Positions 1-11,373 of a DNA stretch of 47,372 nucleotides are shown here, piece after piece. The stretch spans positions 1-47,372 of the forward strand of contig JADHYV010000111.1 in assembly GCA_027604705.1 (NCBI GenBank), given 5' to 3'. Within the stretch, counting starts at the first letter, position 1. Every line of letters begins with the position of its first letter. The stretch comes from Allomyces arbusculus. Its lineage: Eukaryota > Blastocladiomycota > Blastocladiomycetes > Blastocladiales > Blastocladiaceae. The notes below the pieces were generated by a model. That model was given only the letters and a program-made list of their open reading frames with translations. It had not been told where the DNA came from and made no database searches. The position numbers and the translations under genes are program-made.

Positions 1-1
1 C

Positions 2-109
2 GACTCGTACGGCGAGCTCGAGGTGCCAGAGGAGCCGATTGCGTCGAAGCCCAAGCGCTGCCACCGCAAGAAGACGCAGCAGCGTCACTACACCATGGCC
101 GCGTACTAG
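2..109 (+). CDS. C-terminal end of an unidentified protein
   Basis: The window opens inside an open frame that reads 35 codons to a TAG at 107-109. The tail is acidic (ELEVPEEP) and then strongly basic (KPKRCHRKKTQQRHY), ending in MAAY. Codon choice is GC-rich, as in the genes further along. A basic C-terminus would fit a nucleic-acid-binding or nuclear protein, but nothing here identifies a family. The rest of the gene lies upstream of the window, so the exon start is unknown. Confidence 0.5.
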   Translation, partial: DSYGELEVPEEPIASKPKRCHRKKTQQRHYTMAAY

Positions 110-1438
110 AGCGCGTGCGCATGGCGATTGTTGCTGAGTTTTGAGTGAGTTCTTGAGTTCTGAGTGTTTGTATTTCGAGGGCAAGCGAATGACCTTTGCC
201 CCACTTAATTCCGAGTGTTTCCTTGCTGTCAGGTGTGCCTATTTATCACATTGTTCACGCTTGCAATTCGCCTTAACGACTTTCTCAGGGGAAGGCCGTA
301 AACCGCTTCGACATCTGGGTAACGTGACTATCACGTCACTCCTCCCGAGCAAAAGGCTGCGCTTCGCTTCTGGTGCAATCCGACCTGTGACCGCTGCGGC
401 CGATCGACAGAGCCGATTGTTCCGCAGCGGACCGCATTGAGTAGAGCTCAAGTAATGGCTTGGGGTCTGTGAGGACACCTTTTTGCAAGCGCTGATGGCG
501 ATTCGCAATGAAAAAGGCAGATTGCTCAAGATGTGATGTCCAAATGCCAGCGAACAATCCAGCACTCCCACCAGAGACTGCAGTAGGCGAACCACCCGGC
601 CGATTACATGCTGCTATTCGCAAAAGATAGATCATACAAAATGACTGGGGGATTGCAAGGACGCCTTTCCGGGTGAGGGTGGAAACTTGGTAAGTGCAAA
701 CAACTCACAGCGCTGATGTTTCCAACGCGACCAATGGGCTTGACAATCGCCTCTCCCATATTTTGGTATGGAAATCCTTAATGGCGTTGTCAACTTTGCT
801 GACGACTTTTCGCTCTGTTTGTCGACGCCAAATACTCGGTCCTGATGCCAACAGCCACAGCAGTTGCAGCGACCCTGTCGCTGGTTTATTTCTGCCACCA
901 ATAATCATATGATGCCTGCGTCACTTCGCGAAATCCATTGCCAGCTGCTGTGTGGCCTGCTTCATGTTCCGCTGCTTTGTGAGGTGACAGATGCAGCATA
1001 GCTGCTGCAAGCCAAATTACAGCTAGAGACAAAGCTGGGCGCACAGCGCCAGCCCCAAGTCCTTGACATGGCACAACACAAGTTGATGTGAGGTGGTGAC
1101 GCATCTAAAGTCTTCTACACCCGGAATCGGCCCAAGTGCGGCGCCCTTGCGCACTGGCCGGGCACAGGATTGCAGCGCTCAAAATGCTCCCGGCTCTTTT
1201 TTGTCGTGCAATTCGCAGACGTGCAATGATATGACATATATTTCGCGGTGCCGTTGCGAATGTGGTGCCTGAAATTGACAAGGCGTTCGCACAGGGGCTG
1301 GTCGATGCTCATCGGCGCGATTGACAGCGCAAGAACAAAGCGAAAGTGGGATCCTACGTAAATTCCTCAAGAACCTTGAAAATCGACACCAACCCCGCCA
1401 AAATCACCGTCCTTGATCCCTCCTCTGACTCGCCCAAG
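110..1438. other. 1.3 kb without a convincing gene
   Basis: Only short frames below about 120 codons occur here on either strand. Most of them start at non-ATG codons, and none reads like a protein family. GC content is lower than in the flanking genes. The stretch probably holds the 3' untranslated regions of the truncated upstream gene and of the convergent Seb1-like gene. No tRNA, repeat or splice pattern was found. Confidence 0.5.
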
Positions 1439-3942
1439 CTACATCCCGTAAATGTTGTCGTGCTCCAAGTCTGGCGACCGCGCGGCGCCTGCATGCGGAT
1501 CGGCGCCGCCGGCAAAACGACCACGGGCGCGCGGATCGAAAGTTGGGAACGACGTGGCGTCCCCACCACCGGCGCGCGGGACAAAACTTGCACGCGAATC
1601 GGCTAATGTTGGTCCCGGCTTTGCCCACGGGGGCAGCGCCGCGGCCCGTGAGCTGTCGGCGCCGCGCGAAACCGGGTAATCGCGGTCGCTGCGCGACGTG
1701 GTGCCCGTAAATTCGCGCGTGTCGTGCATGGGCGTGTTGCGGTACGGCGACTGGTTCCCTCCCGCACCGCGGAGCGGCGACTGGTTCCCGCCGCGCAGCG
1801 CGTCGGCGTGCGACCTCGCGACACCATCCATCCACGCCGCCGTCTCCGCAACGAGGGTCGCCTTGGCACGCATTTCGGCCATATTCACATCGGGTTCCTC
1901 GACCGTGAGCCCGCCGCGCAAAACGCCCGTGCGAATTCCGCCCGCGTCAGCGGTCATAAGCCATTTCCGGTCGACAACGTCGAGGTCGGCGAAAATGTCG
2001 AGAATCGAGCAGCCCGTCGAATAGTCGAAAATGGGTTTGGGACCGAACCCGCAGCCCCACTTGACGCGCAAGGTGGTGTTGTAGACGGGGGCTTGGTCGA
2101 GCGCTTGCCGCGCGTCATTGGCCTGTGTGCGCGTGCGCATTTTCAGGAAACAGTTGGACTTGGTGTGGTTAATCTAGTGGGTGGTGTTGTTTGCGGAGCG
2201 TTGAAGGCACAATGGTCAGATCGAGCGAAATGTGCCGCGGGAGGGAGAGGATTTTCGCTGCCACGCTCAAACTTGCGCACATACCATGACGCTGTCCACG
2301 TCGCCATACGCTGAAAAGACTTGCATGATGATGGTGCGTGACAGATCGGGCGTCACGTTGCCCACGTAGAGTGTGCGCGACAAGACTAAATCGTGGATTA
2401 GCGCGGCCAGTGGGTGGATCGATAGAAACAATGTTCCGGTATTCAGGCTCAGTCCGATCAACACGTTACGATCAACGCGTTCAAACAAGACATCAAGTGC
2501 GATTTGACGACGCATCCAGCCACGGTTAGAGCGACAGGCGATATATGCAAGGGCCAAAGCAAGTGAGCCATCTCGTTCCCATCATGGACACTTGGCGAAC
2601 CGAGCCGTACCCTTGACCTGCGTCGGCCCACACCCGCCCTCGACCTGCACCCACGGCCCCGTCGGCTTGGCTACGGGTGTTTGCGTCCAGTTTGTGGCAA
2701 TCAAGTCGCGCTCAGGCTCGCGGTACTCAAATGGCTGCGAGCGGGCGGATTTCGACGACGATGGGTTGAACGCCGGGTCGTCGGCGAGCGACGGCGGGAG
2801 AACCGGAGGTGCGGAAATTGACGGTGCGGGCGCTGGGGGAAGCGGCGGCGGCGGCGTGGGGAAGCCCATGACAGCGGCAGCCAGCGCTAATTGTGCGGCG
2901 TTCGCAGGAGCACCAGCGGCACCGAGGGAAGCGAGCATCGTGGCGAGATGCTGCGGTGGGAGTGTGGGCGCGCCTGGTAGTGAGATTGGCGACACACCGG
3001 GCATTGGAATAGTCATGGGCGTGGACAGAACCGGGGCCGTTGGCGTTGTGGACTGCGAAGTGAGCAAGGAGAGCGACTGGACAATCGAGGTCGCGTCGAG
3101 GGCGGAGGCACTGGGCGTTTGGGTCGAGGTCATCGACGCAGGCGGTATTCCGGACGCATTTGCTGGGCAAGGTGAAGAAACACGAGGGCGTAAATTCAAC
3201 GTGAAGAGATTCGAAATGAGGTTGAATAGCACGCGCCTGCATAAGACGAAGGTCGGCTCGGTTCTCGGCGGACCCACTTTTCCTCGGCCTTGTCGAGGAA
3301 GTCGGAGTGGAAGACACCCGTGCTGCGCCAAATCTTGATGAGCCGTTTGATTTTTTCCTGAACGGATGGGAATGAATACCGAGCAATTACATAGTTTTAA
3401 AGCATGATTGTCAGAAATTCGAGCGTGTATTGAATGCGAGAGCAGCATCTTCTCCTGTCCGCGAGCATTCGCCACCCACAAGGATGAAATGTCAAGGGCC
3501 TATGCCGCCGGTCAAAAACCACAGAGAGGAGACGAACCCGCTCCGCATTCGAGCATTTTTGAATCTCGGCAGTGAGCGCCGGGAGAAGCGGCTCGAAAAT
3601 TGGCCCATAGGGGTCGATGTCGCTGGACACGCCGTGGTCGCCGGGTTTCAGCGAGGCTCGGCAAATCGAGTCGACAATGTAGAGGCCCGACAGCTTGAAC
3701 GGTGGAGAGCACTTGCGAATGAAACGCGCGACCAGCTGCGCAATCGCCGGAGCATGTTCGCGCGCGTGCAGCACGGCCTGCTTGGTCACGGATTGGACGC
3801 GCGATGCCGACGCTGGTGGTCGGCTGTCAAGAATGGCGCGCAGGTCGGCATCGAGCCTGGCAAGCTCACGCGGAATTGGCACGGATTGGGTGCCGCTGCG
3901 GCTGGCGCTGATGACGCTCGGTGAAGCCGAGTTGGTTTGCAT
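1439..3942 (-). CDS. seb1: Nrd1/Seb1-like CTD-interacting, RRM-containing transcription termination factor
   Basis: This family binds the phosphorylated C-terminal domain of RNA polymerase II through an N-terminal CID, binds nascent RNA through an RRM, and directs termination and 3' processing. Exon 1 (3942-3538) begins MQTNSASPSV and carries most of the CID, including FKLSGLYIVDSICR. Exon 2 (from 3357) supplies the last CID helix, IKRLIKIWRSTGVF. A Pro/Ala-rich linker exon ends at 2611. Exon 4 (2385-2285) starts the RRM with RTLYVGNVTPDLSR. Exon 5 (2158-1439) holds the Nrd1/Seb1 signature WGCGFGPKPIFDY, then DRKWLMTADAGG and VEEPD. That signature separates it from SCAF4/8. Introns begin GTTCGT, GTACGG and GTATGT. 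The exon 2/exon 3 junction (about 3278 to 3174) is not resolved: the best donor and acceptor do not keep frame together. The start is the first ATG in frame; the frame upstream has no other ATG. Confidence 0.85.
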
Positions 3943-5005
3943 GCTCGTAGTGATGGTGGCGCAACCTTGCGGGCGCGAATCGTGCGGGTCCAAAGAATTG
4001 CTGAGCGTTGGTCGATACTTTGCAGCAAGTTCGATGGCTTCAGAGGTCGGAACAGTGGCAAAAATCGAACTCGCGATTGCGGACGATTGACAAGTCGTTA
4101 GTGTTGCTGGCCGCCTGCAGGCAAGGTGTTGGGCGCGCCTCCACGACCGGCCGGCCCCTCATGAGCTTCACATGCTGCACGACATGGACGTCGTGATCGT
4201 GTCGAACCAGCCGCCCATCCAGGGCTGCCGTCCACCCAGCATGTTCATCTCGGACGCGATGCTGCCGCCATGCTGGCGGTACTGCCGGTGCTGGTGCAGA
4301 AAGCATTGCAAGACATATATTCCGCGCCGCAGTGCCAAAGATCTCGACTCCGTCCATCTTTCCGCGACCGGTTCACGGAGACCAAAATGATCAAATTCGC
4401 GCTGCAGCTGCAGACAGGCTCGATGAACTGTGGCCGGCTGTGACCCGTCGGGCACGACTGTCCATCTCTTTCGTTGTGGTCAACCGAGCTGGCAAACGCA
4501 CGTGCAGCCGGCTGTTCATATGTTTGGAAACCTGCTGAATCCTGCTCGCGCTTGCGCCGCTCCTGGGTTATGTCGAAAGGCTCAGAACGGCCATCATTTG
4601 CGCGAGACCATACAGTCGGATGTGCACGCGCTCCAAATACAAGGGTTGTATCAAATCTCGGCCATCCCTGGGCGAACCATGAATCGAGAACCCTGGCGTA
4701 CGTTTGGCCGAGGGCGTCGATACTTAACAGCGCGCTCTCCAAGCATGTTCTGAGAAACCCTCGACGACGCTGCGTGAGACATGGTCTGCAGCGTTTTGTT
4801 CATGAAGATCCGCACCGGCGAAACGAGCAGCACCACCGAAACAACTCGAGCAATCTACTCCAGTCACTCTTGGGGGCCGTTCACACACATAAAAGGGTAC
4901 CGACGCCGCGCACGCTGATCACCAACGTCCGCCAGCTGCCGCGTCGATTGCTCAACCACCGCTTCCATCGTCGTGTAGATAGACGTCTCTCGCCTCTCCA
5001 CCACC
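3943..5005. other. Divergent promoter region; possible short minus-strand gene, unproven
   Basis: This kilobase separates the Seb1-like gene (-) from the mannanase gene (+) and should carry both promoters. Minus-strand frames of 95-165 codons overlap at about 4168-4750. None has a recognisable domain, the longest begins at a TTG, and no frame-keeping splice path was found. A small minus-strand gene is possible but not supported. Confidence 0.4.
4889..4896 (+). promoter_or_regulatory. TATA-like element of the GH26 gene
   Basis: ATAAAAGG lies 117 bases upstream of the GH26 start codon in an otherwise GC-rich stretch. It is followed by a pyrimidine-rich leader running to CCACC-ATG. The spacing fits a core promoter element with a leader of about 80 bases. 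No transcript data are available, so the assignment rests on motif and position only. Confidence 0.45.
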
Positions 5006-6496
5006 ATGCGAGCCGCCATTCTCCCGCTATTGGCGGTCGCCAGTTGGCTCGTTGCTGCTGTCGCGCCCATGTCGGCGGCGGCATCGCCGCTCGTCCCGCG
5101 CGCATCGGGCTCGGCTACATGCACCGACATTTCGCCCGACCCCAGCTACTCGTGCGCGCAGCAAGTCGGCTGGGGCAAGTGCAACGAATCGTGGATGGAC
5201 GGGTTTTGCAACCAATCGTGCGGGCGGTGCACGTCGTCGTGCGCCGACAAGGCGCCCGATTCGAAGTACTCGTGCGCGCAGCAGGTCGCGTGGGGCAAGT
5301 GCTCGGAGGCCTGGATGGCCGGGTTCTGTGATAAGTCGTGCGGTCGGTGCGGCAGTGGTAGCAACCCAACGCCCAACCCGGCGCCGTCTCCTGCGCCCGC
5401 TCCCGCGCCGGTCGACATGAGCTGGTGCACGGACTCGCCGCCCGATGCGACGAGCACGTGCGCGCAACAAGTCGCGTGGGGCAAGTGTAAGGAGGCCTGG
5501 ATGGCGTCCTACTGCCACAAGTCGTGTGGCCGGTGCCCGTCGACTGACGTGATCAAGAAGCCGTTTGCGATTGCGAATGCTCCGATTGATGCGCAGGCCA
5601 CGGCCGAGACGAAACGTCTCTACTCTTTTTTGCGGTCGCAGTTTGGGCACAAGGTGATTTCTGGCCAGGCCGAGACGGCCAACACGGGCAACAACCGCGA
5701 CCAGGAAGTCAACTACGTCAAGTCGCTCACGGGCAAGACTCCGGCCTTGCGCCTGTTCGATTTAATGTTCTTCACGGGCCCGAGCGCGTTTGACGACGGC
5801 GTGCTCAACCGCATCGTGCAGTGGCACCAGCGCGGCGGGATTGCGTCGGTGCAGCTGCACTGGAACGCACCCGACGGCCACTTCTACACCAAAGAGACGA
5901 ATTTTGACGTGACCAAGGCCGCGACGCCCGGAACGTGGGAGAACCAAAAGATTGTCGCCGACTTGGCCATGATTGCTGGCAAGTTCCGCACGCTGCAAGA
6001 CAAGGGCATTCCGATCCTGTTCCGCCCGCTGCACGAGCCCGACGGCGCGTGGTTCTGGTGGGGCGCCAAGGGCGCGATTGCCTACCTCAAGCTGTGGAAC
6101 CTGGTGCAGGCCGAGTTTGCCAAGGCCGGGGTGCACAACGTACTGTGGGTGCACAACTTTGCCGGGTCGCCGTCCTCGGCGTGGTTCCCGGGCGCGGGCA
6201 AGGTGGATGTCGTCTCGGTCGACCGGTACCCGGCCACGCGCGATTATGATCCGTTTGCGATTGACTTTTACCGGCTCAAGGACCTGACGGGCGCGGGCAA
6301 GCTGCTTGCGCTTGCCGAGAACGGGCCGCTGCCGAGCATTGCGCGCATGAAGTCGACGGGTGCGCTGTGGGCGTACTTTGGGACGTGGAACGAAGATTTT
6401 ATCATGACCGAGCAGTACTCGACCAACGCGCAGAAGTCGGCCGTGTTTGGCGACGCGACGGTCGCCAACTTGGAGGACGTGACCGGCAAGCATTAG
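5006..6496 (+). CDS. Secreted GH26 beta-mannanase-like hydrolase with three six-cysteine modules
   Basis: Predicted 496-residue extracellular endo-hydrolase, most likely acting on mannan-type polysaccharides. Residues 1-27 form a signal peptide with a hydrophobic core and an AAA/AS cleavage region. Three modules follow at about residues 39-75, 79-115 and 141-177. Each has six cysteines in the pattern C-x-D, SCAQQ or TCAQQ, WGKC, E-x-WM, FC/YC, SCGRC. They resemble ShK-like or carbohydrate-binding cysteine modules. A Pro/Ala linker lies before the third. The GH26 domain spans about 185-490. It shows the acid/base motif RPLHEPDGAWFWWG (Glu344) and the nucleophile motif LALAENG (Glu438). Many GH26 enzymes have HEMNG at the first site; HEPDG is a variant. 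The gene is intronless, unlike most neighbours. Its start has a strong CCACC-ATG context. Confidence 0.88.
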   Translation: MRAAILPLLAVASWLVAAVAPMSAAASPLVPRASGSATCTDISPDPSYSCAQQVGWGKCNESWMDGFCNQSCGRCTSSCADKAPDSKYSCAQQVAWGKCSEAWMAGFCDKSCGRCGSGSNPTPNPAPSPAPAPAPVDMSWCTDSPPDATSTCAQQVAWGKCKEAWMASYCHKSCGRCPSTDVIKKPFAIANAPIDAQATAETKRLYSFLRSQFGHKVISGQAETANTGNNRDQEVNYVKSLTGKTPALRLFDLMFFTGPSAFDDGVLNRIVQWHQRGGIASVQLHWNAPDGHFYTKETNFDVTKAATPGTWENQKIVADLAMIAGKFRTLQDKGIPILFRPLHEPDGAWFWWGAKGAIAYLKLWNLVQAEFAKAGVHNVLWVHNFAGSPSSAWFPGAGKVDVVSVDRYPATRDYDPFAIDFYRLKDLTGAGKLLALAENGPLPSIARMKSTGALWAYFGTWNEDFIMTEQYSTNAQKSAVFGDATVANLEDVTGKH

Positions 6497-7013
6497 AGCT
6501 GGAGAGCACATTTGAGGGCCGGTGATGAGCGGCATAGTGGAGTGTTCTTGATTCTCAGCGCGTCTTGGTCCGTGTGGCCAAGGAAAATAGGACGCAGCGT
6601 CGTGTATCGGTTATCTACAGCGAGCGGGTGTCGTTGACTGTTTAGTCGCGCGGTTGCTCGTGTTTTAGTGTTTATTGACGGGTGGGTGAGCAAAACACGG
6701 TCGACTGAACCAGGGACTGAACGGACAAATGCGAGGCGCGACATGACGCTTCGCAGCACCACCTCGCTCCAACACCGACGACACCGACTGCCGGCGCAAC
6801 CGCGCTTCCTCTCCCTTCCCGCATCCTAACCAGCCGCAACTTGCTGCAAACTATTCCTTGCCTCGTCGATCCAACTTGTGCCCGTCGACGAGCGTGTCAA
6901 TTGTCACTCTGGCCCGTGCCGGCGACCATTATTCGCCCCCGCGTCCCTTCCACTCGCTCCGAACTCCAACGCAACCGCTGCCGCTGGCCTCTTCCCCCAA
7001 TACCTCTTTACCA
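6497..7013. other. Intergenic region between the GH26 and PH-CLU genes
   Basis: About 517 bases hold the GH26 3' region and the promoter and leader of the PH-CLU gene. The half nearer the PH-CLU gene is pyrimidine-rich. A frame in phase with the PH domain extends back to 6858, but only to a TTG, so ATG 7014 is preferred. No other gene is seen. Confidence 0.5.
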
Positions 7014-10000
7014 ATGTCCGTGGTAGCGTCCTCCGTGGGCGCACCGACGGTCCCCATCGTGTCGGGCCTCATAAACTCGCCGCTCGCTGCGGTAGCAGCA
7101 CCGACGCGCGTGCGTGTCCTGCGCCAAGGATGGATGTACAAGCGCGGCCCGTTCTATCGCCCCTGGCAGTTGAGGTGGTTCAAGCTCATGCAGCCCGAGC
7201 CCGCGGGCCACGGCACCGTCTACCCGGTGCTCGCCATCTACCACCAGCGCGATCACGCCGCAACGGCCCAACCGCGCACGGCCCTGACCCTGTCGGCGAT
7301 TGAGATTGAAGTGACGCTTGAGCCCGTGCGCCGCGGTATCCTCGACCGTGGGCAGCTGTTCCCGTTTGTAATTGTGCATCATGGCCGCAAGGTACGATCG
7401 CTGCGTGCCAGAAACAGAAAATCACGCTGCAACAAGTGCTAACGTATTACACCTCTCCTCCAGTACGCGTTTGCGACGGCGCACCGCAAGGAACGCGAAG
7501 AGTGGATTCACCTGATCCAGTCGGTTACGGGCTCATTGCGCCCGCCCAAGCCGATCGACGCCCTGCCCGCCGTCGAGCTCGAGGACCAGTCGGTCATGGA
7601 CCCGAGCATAGCGGCTGCGACGCACTACCCCACCGTCGCGCCGCAAAAGGAGGTTGTTCTCGACAGTGTCCTCCAACACTTGCAGGCCTTGGTACGTTTC
7701 GTTTACGGACCGTTGGCTGTCCGGAACGCGTGCCTCACCGTGGACGGTCCGTCAATCACAGTCGATTTGCAACGAGGAGGTTCTGTCAATCGCAGAACTG
7801 AACGAGCTGGGTCGCTCAGAGTATGTTGCTGTGTGCCTCCCGTTCCGCACTCGCACGTCGCTCATTTGCTCTACCCAGGCTCGGTTCCAAGTCGGGCCGC
7901 GCGATGCGTCCCCTATCTCCGGCTCTCCGACACCTCTCCGAGCACGAGCCGTGGAACGACATGTATCAGCGACTCGTCACGCAGCCGTGCGATTCGACGG
8001 CTGCCCAGGTACAAAAGGACGTGCGCATGTGCGAGCTCATTGGCCAGTTCCGTGAGGTTGCCGAAACGCTCGGGCGCCAGATCATTGACGACTACCACAA
8101 GACCGGCGCGCTGCTCATCGAGGACCCGGCCGAGTCGGAGACGTGGATTAAGGGGCACCTGGTCTTTGAGCTGGTCGGGAACAACCCAGGTCACGGTACG
8201 TTCACGACTTTCCGTTGCGGTCTTTGCAACAGTGGGCCTGACGAGATCTTCTTTCCCTCGCCGATTCAGGCGACATTGAGCAGGAAACGGCGATCCGCAA
8301 GGCTGCACACGAGCTGCTCGGCGTCAACGCCGTCAACCACGTCGACAGCGACCTGCACACGCCGCTCATGTGCATTCTCGACTACAAGGGTTTCCGGCTT
8401 GTGTGCTATGCCCTCATGCCGCTCGACAACCATTCGACGCTTGTTCTCGATCTCGCCAACGAAGTCAAGCCTCTCGTCGATGTGACGGCGCTCGAGAAGC
8501 TGAGCGAGTCGTGCGCACCGCTCAACTTGAAGGAGCACGCAGTCCTGATCGCAAGCCGCGACGAGGAGCCGCGTGCCGTGCGAGTGCGTGGTGCCGCAAC
8601 TGTCGCCGTCCACTATTGCCGCCAGTACGACCACTACTATGCGCTCAACTTGCATGAGCTATTCCCTGTCGACCAGCCCAAGCAGGACCGCCCGCGCATC
8701 GACTCGATGCGGCGGCTGCGCCCCGAGTACCTGGCGCAGTACAAGCACGCCCTATCGTCGGACGCCTTCCGTGCAGCCGCGGCCGGGAACGCGGTTGACG
8801 ATGCAACGGCGGCCGACGATCTCGATACCGTCTACGCGGCGCGATACTTGCGCGAGAACCACATTCCGCAGTTTGTCAAGCGGCTCGATGCGCTGCAGCT
8901 GCTACCCTACGACGCACGCGGGCTCGCGGCGGCCATGCACCGTGCGGGCATCAACGTGCGGTATCTCGGCCTGCTGACCAAGTACACGAAACTGCCGTAC
9001 GTCAAGGAGCTGTGCTTGATTGAAATGGTCGCACGCGCGGTCAAGGTCGCGTGGGGGCACATTATGCGTCGTGCGACGCTGGATTTCCGCCGAATCGAGG
9101 CGACCAAGGTCGACCACGAGCATGTGCGCATCACGGTGGACCTGTTCAACGAGGTCCTTGGTGGTGACGAGAAGGTACTTTGGCAAGGATTCGTTGTTTC
9201 GCGGCTGTTCGCTCATCACACTCATGCGCTTGCTCGCGTACCGCATCTAGCTGTGGGAAGAGAGGCTCAAGCCGATGATTCAGCGCAAGTTCAACTTTGT
9301 CATGAGCCTCGAGGTGTTCCGTGCTCTCCAGCGCCCCGCTCTATTCCTGAGCCTGCAGTACCATGTACGCCGCCCTTCTCCCCTCTTCCTTCTTCGATTG
9401 GTGATCGCTCACACAACGGTTCCGGGTGTGTCCAGTGCGGCGTGAGCCTGATCGATTCGACGACCTTCGACTTTACCACGGCCGAGCCGCTGAGCACGGG
9501 CGACTTTGTCGGGTTCCACGTCAAGGTCAAGCCGCTTGTGCCGGCCGCAACGGGGCTCGCTCAGCTGACGCTCGACGAGGAACGGTACACGTACGAGATT
9601 GCGCGACACCTCAGCACGCTTGGGCCGAGGTCCAAGCTGGCGGTCAACGACATGACGGCGGCCAAGCTCAACCAGCTTATGGCGCACTACAACGCCGTGG
9701 GCCGGTACCACGAGGCCTCGACGTATGGCCAGGCGGCGCTCAACCTGTCGTCCAAGAACCAGGCGGGTGTCGCGCTCGTCTACCTCAACCTGTGCGAGAC
9801 GGCGTTCATGCAAGAGTATTTGCGCCGCAGTCAGAACAAGGACAAAGGCAAGGGCAAGGACAAGGACCAAGGCCCGACGCCGGCCGAGTCGGACGAGTCA
9901 TTGCCAATCCCGCCCAACGAGTCCAACGAGACGCTCGTGGGCACGCCGCGCGCGGCCGACTTTTTGCAGCTTGCGCTCGATGTTATTGCATTCCACTGGG

Positions 10001-11373
10001 GCTCGGACCACCCTCTCATCATTGACGTGCACGGGCGCATGGTGCACCTGTTCTACAAGGTGCACGCGACCGCACGCGCGCTCGACCAGCACGCGCTGGC
10101 CATGCGCACGTGCTACCGCGTCCTCGGCAAGACGCATTTGGTCACGGCGCGGCACTTGCTCAAGGCCGGGCACATGCTCCTGGATGTGCGCCGCGGGGAC
10201 GAGGCTGCGCGGCAGCTGACCGAGGCACTGACTCTGTTTTCGGCCCTGGCGGCCGACGGCGACGTGATGTGCGAAAAGGCGTGTGCGCACGCGCATGCGC
10301 TGCTCGCGGCATGCCTGCATGTGCGTGGCGACATGGATGCGGCACGCAAGCACGCGGGTGCGGCCAAGACGTTGCGCGAACGGCTCTATGGCCCGCTGCA
10401 CGCGTTGACGTGCGACTCGTACGCGCAGGTCGCACATTTGGCGCTCGCGTCGCTGCACGGCGACGGTTCGGCACAAGATCCACTCGCCGCTGCGAATTTG
10501 GCAGCGGACCCAGGCGTGGCTGGGCAGGATGCGGCCGTGTTTGTGACCAATCAGGGGAAACAGGCGCTCGCGGTCGCGATAGAGTGCTACCAGAAGATCT
10601 TCAAGTATCACCGGCACCACCGTGGCGGCGCGCGGCCGACGTCGGTTTCCGACGCGCACAGCGTGTCGATGGGCCGCCTATCCCGCACCGGGCCGCAACC
10701 GCTCACGGCTAACCCGTCGATGGCGTCGCTGTCGCTCGCGGACATGTCGGGTACCGCTGTCGGTCGTGCCACGGGCCGCCCGAACTTGCCGACGGCACTG
10801 ACAGCGCTCGCTGTGGACGGTGGGAGCAGTGCGGCCCTGCCCGCAGCGTCCGTCAATTCCGTGGTCGAGAACCGCGGTCCGGGCAGTGCAGGCGCCGATC
10901 TCGACTCGGCCGATGGCGGGCGCGGTGTGTTCTTGCGGCACCGCGACCTGGTCGTGTGCCCGCCCGAGGGCAAGAACGCGTTGCTGCTCGCTCTGACGCG
11001 TACGATTCTGGTGCTCAAGTTCCGCACTTTGGCCCCGGACCAGTTGGGCCAGGTGCGCGCGGCCCGGCAGCGTGTCGCGACGGCGCCCGCCTTGCAGGTG
11101 CGCGACGTGATGGTGCGGCTCGTGGGGCTCACGCCGGTCGTGTTTTTGGAGGACTGTCTCGCTAGGATCGCGGACGGCGACAGAGAGGCATTTGAGGAGC
11201 TTGTGCTCGTCGTGCAGCTCGTGGATCGCGATCAGGTGAATGGTGCCGGATCGGCCGCGCCAGTGACGTACGGAGCGTCGGCAGCCAAGGGCCTGGAGGG
11301 GACTGCGCGGGCAATGGCGACGGAAAGTGCCGAGTTGGGCCAAGGGGACGTGGAGTCGGTGCTGTCAACTTGA
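7014..11373 (+). CDS. PH domain-CLU domain-TPR protein (clustered-mitochondria family relative)
   Basis: CLU proteins are cytosolic RNA-associated factors that control mitochondrial distribution and biogenesis. Seven exons keep frame throughout: 7014-7391, 7464-7691, 7762-7820, 7879-8195, 8270-9174, 9251-9364 and 9436-11373, giving about 1312 residues. Exons 1-2 encode a PH domain (about residues 37-150). It starts RQGWMYKRGPFYRPWQLRWFKL and ends with the helix EREEWIHLIQSV. The CLU domain follows (about 340-610), with CILDYKGFRLVCYALMP, LNLKEH, YALNLHELFP, the RLRPEYL and LSSDAF motifs, and GINVRYLGLL. The C-terminal half is alpha-helical with TPR-like repeats (about 720-1000). It contains a Lys/Asp-rich KDKGKGKDKD tract. 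Classical CLU proteins start with a ubiquitin-like CLU_N domain; here a PH domain sits in that place. Introns are 58-76 bases. The start is the first in-frame ATG; a further 5' exon cannot be excluded. Confidence 0.85.

Noticed and set aside
4168-4750. Possible small minus-strand gene upstream of the GH26 gene
   Set aside because: Overlapping short frames, the longest starting at TTG, with no recognised motif and no frame-keeping introns; recorded only as a possibility.
4474-5331. 285-codon plus-strand frame overlapping the start of the GH26 gene
   Set aside because: It is out of frame with the mannanase, has an Arg/His-rich shadow composition and no domain.
6858-7013. N-terminal extension of the PH-CLU protein
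   Set aside because: It begins at TTG, which is not a usual nuclear start codon, and its sequence is Pro/Ser-rich leader without family similarity.
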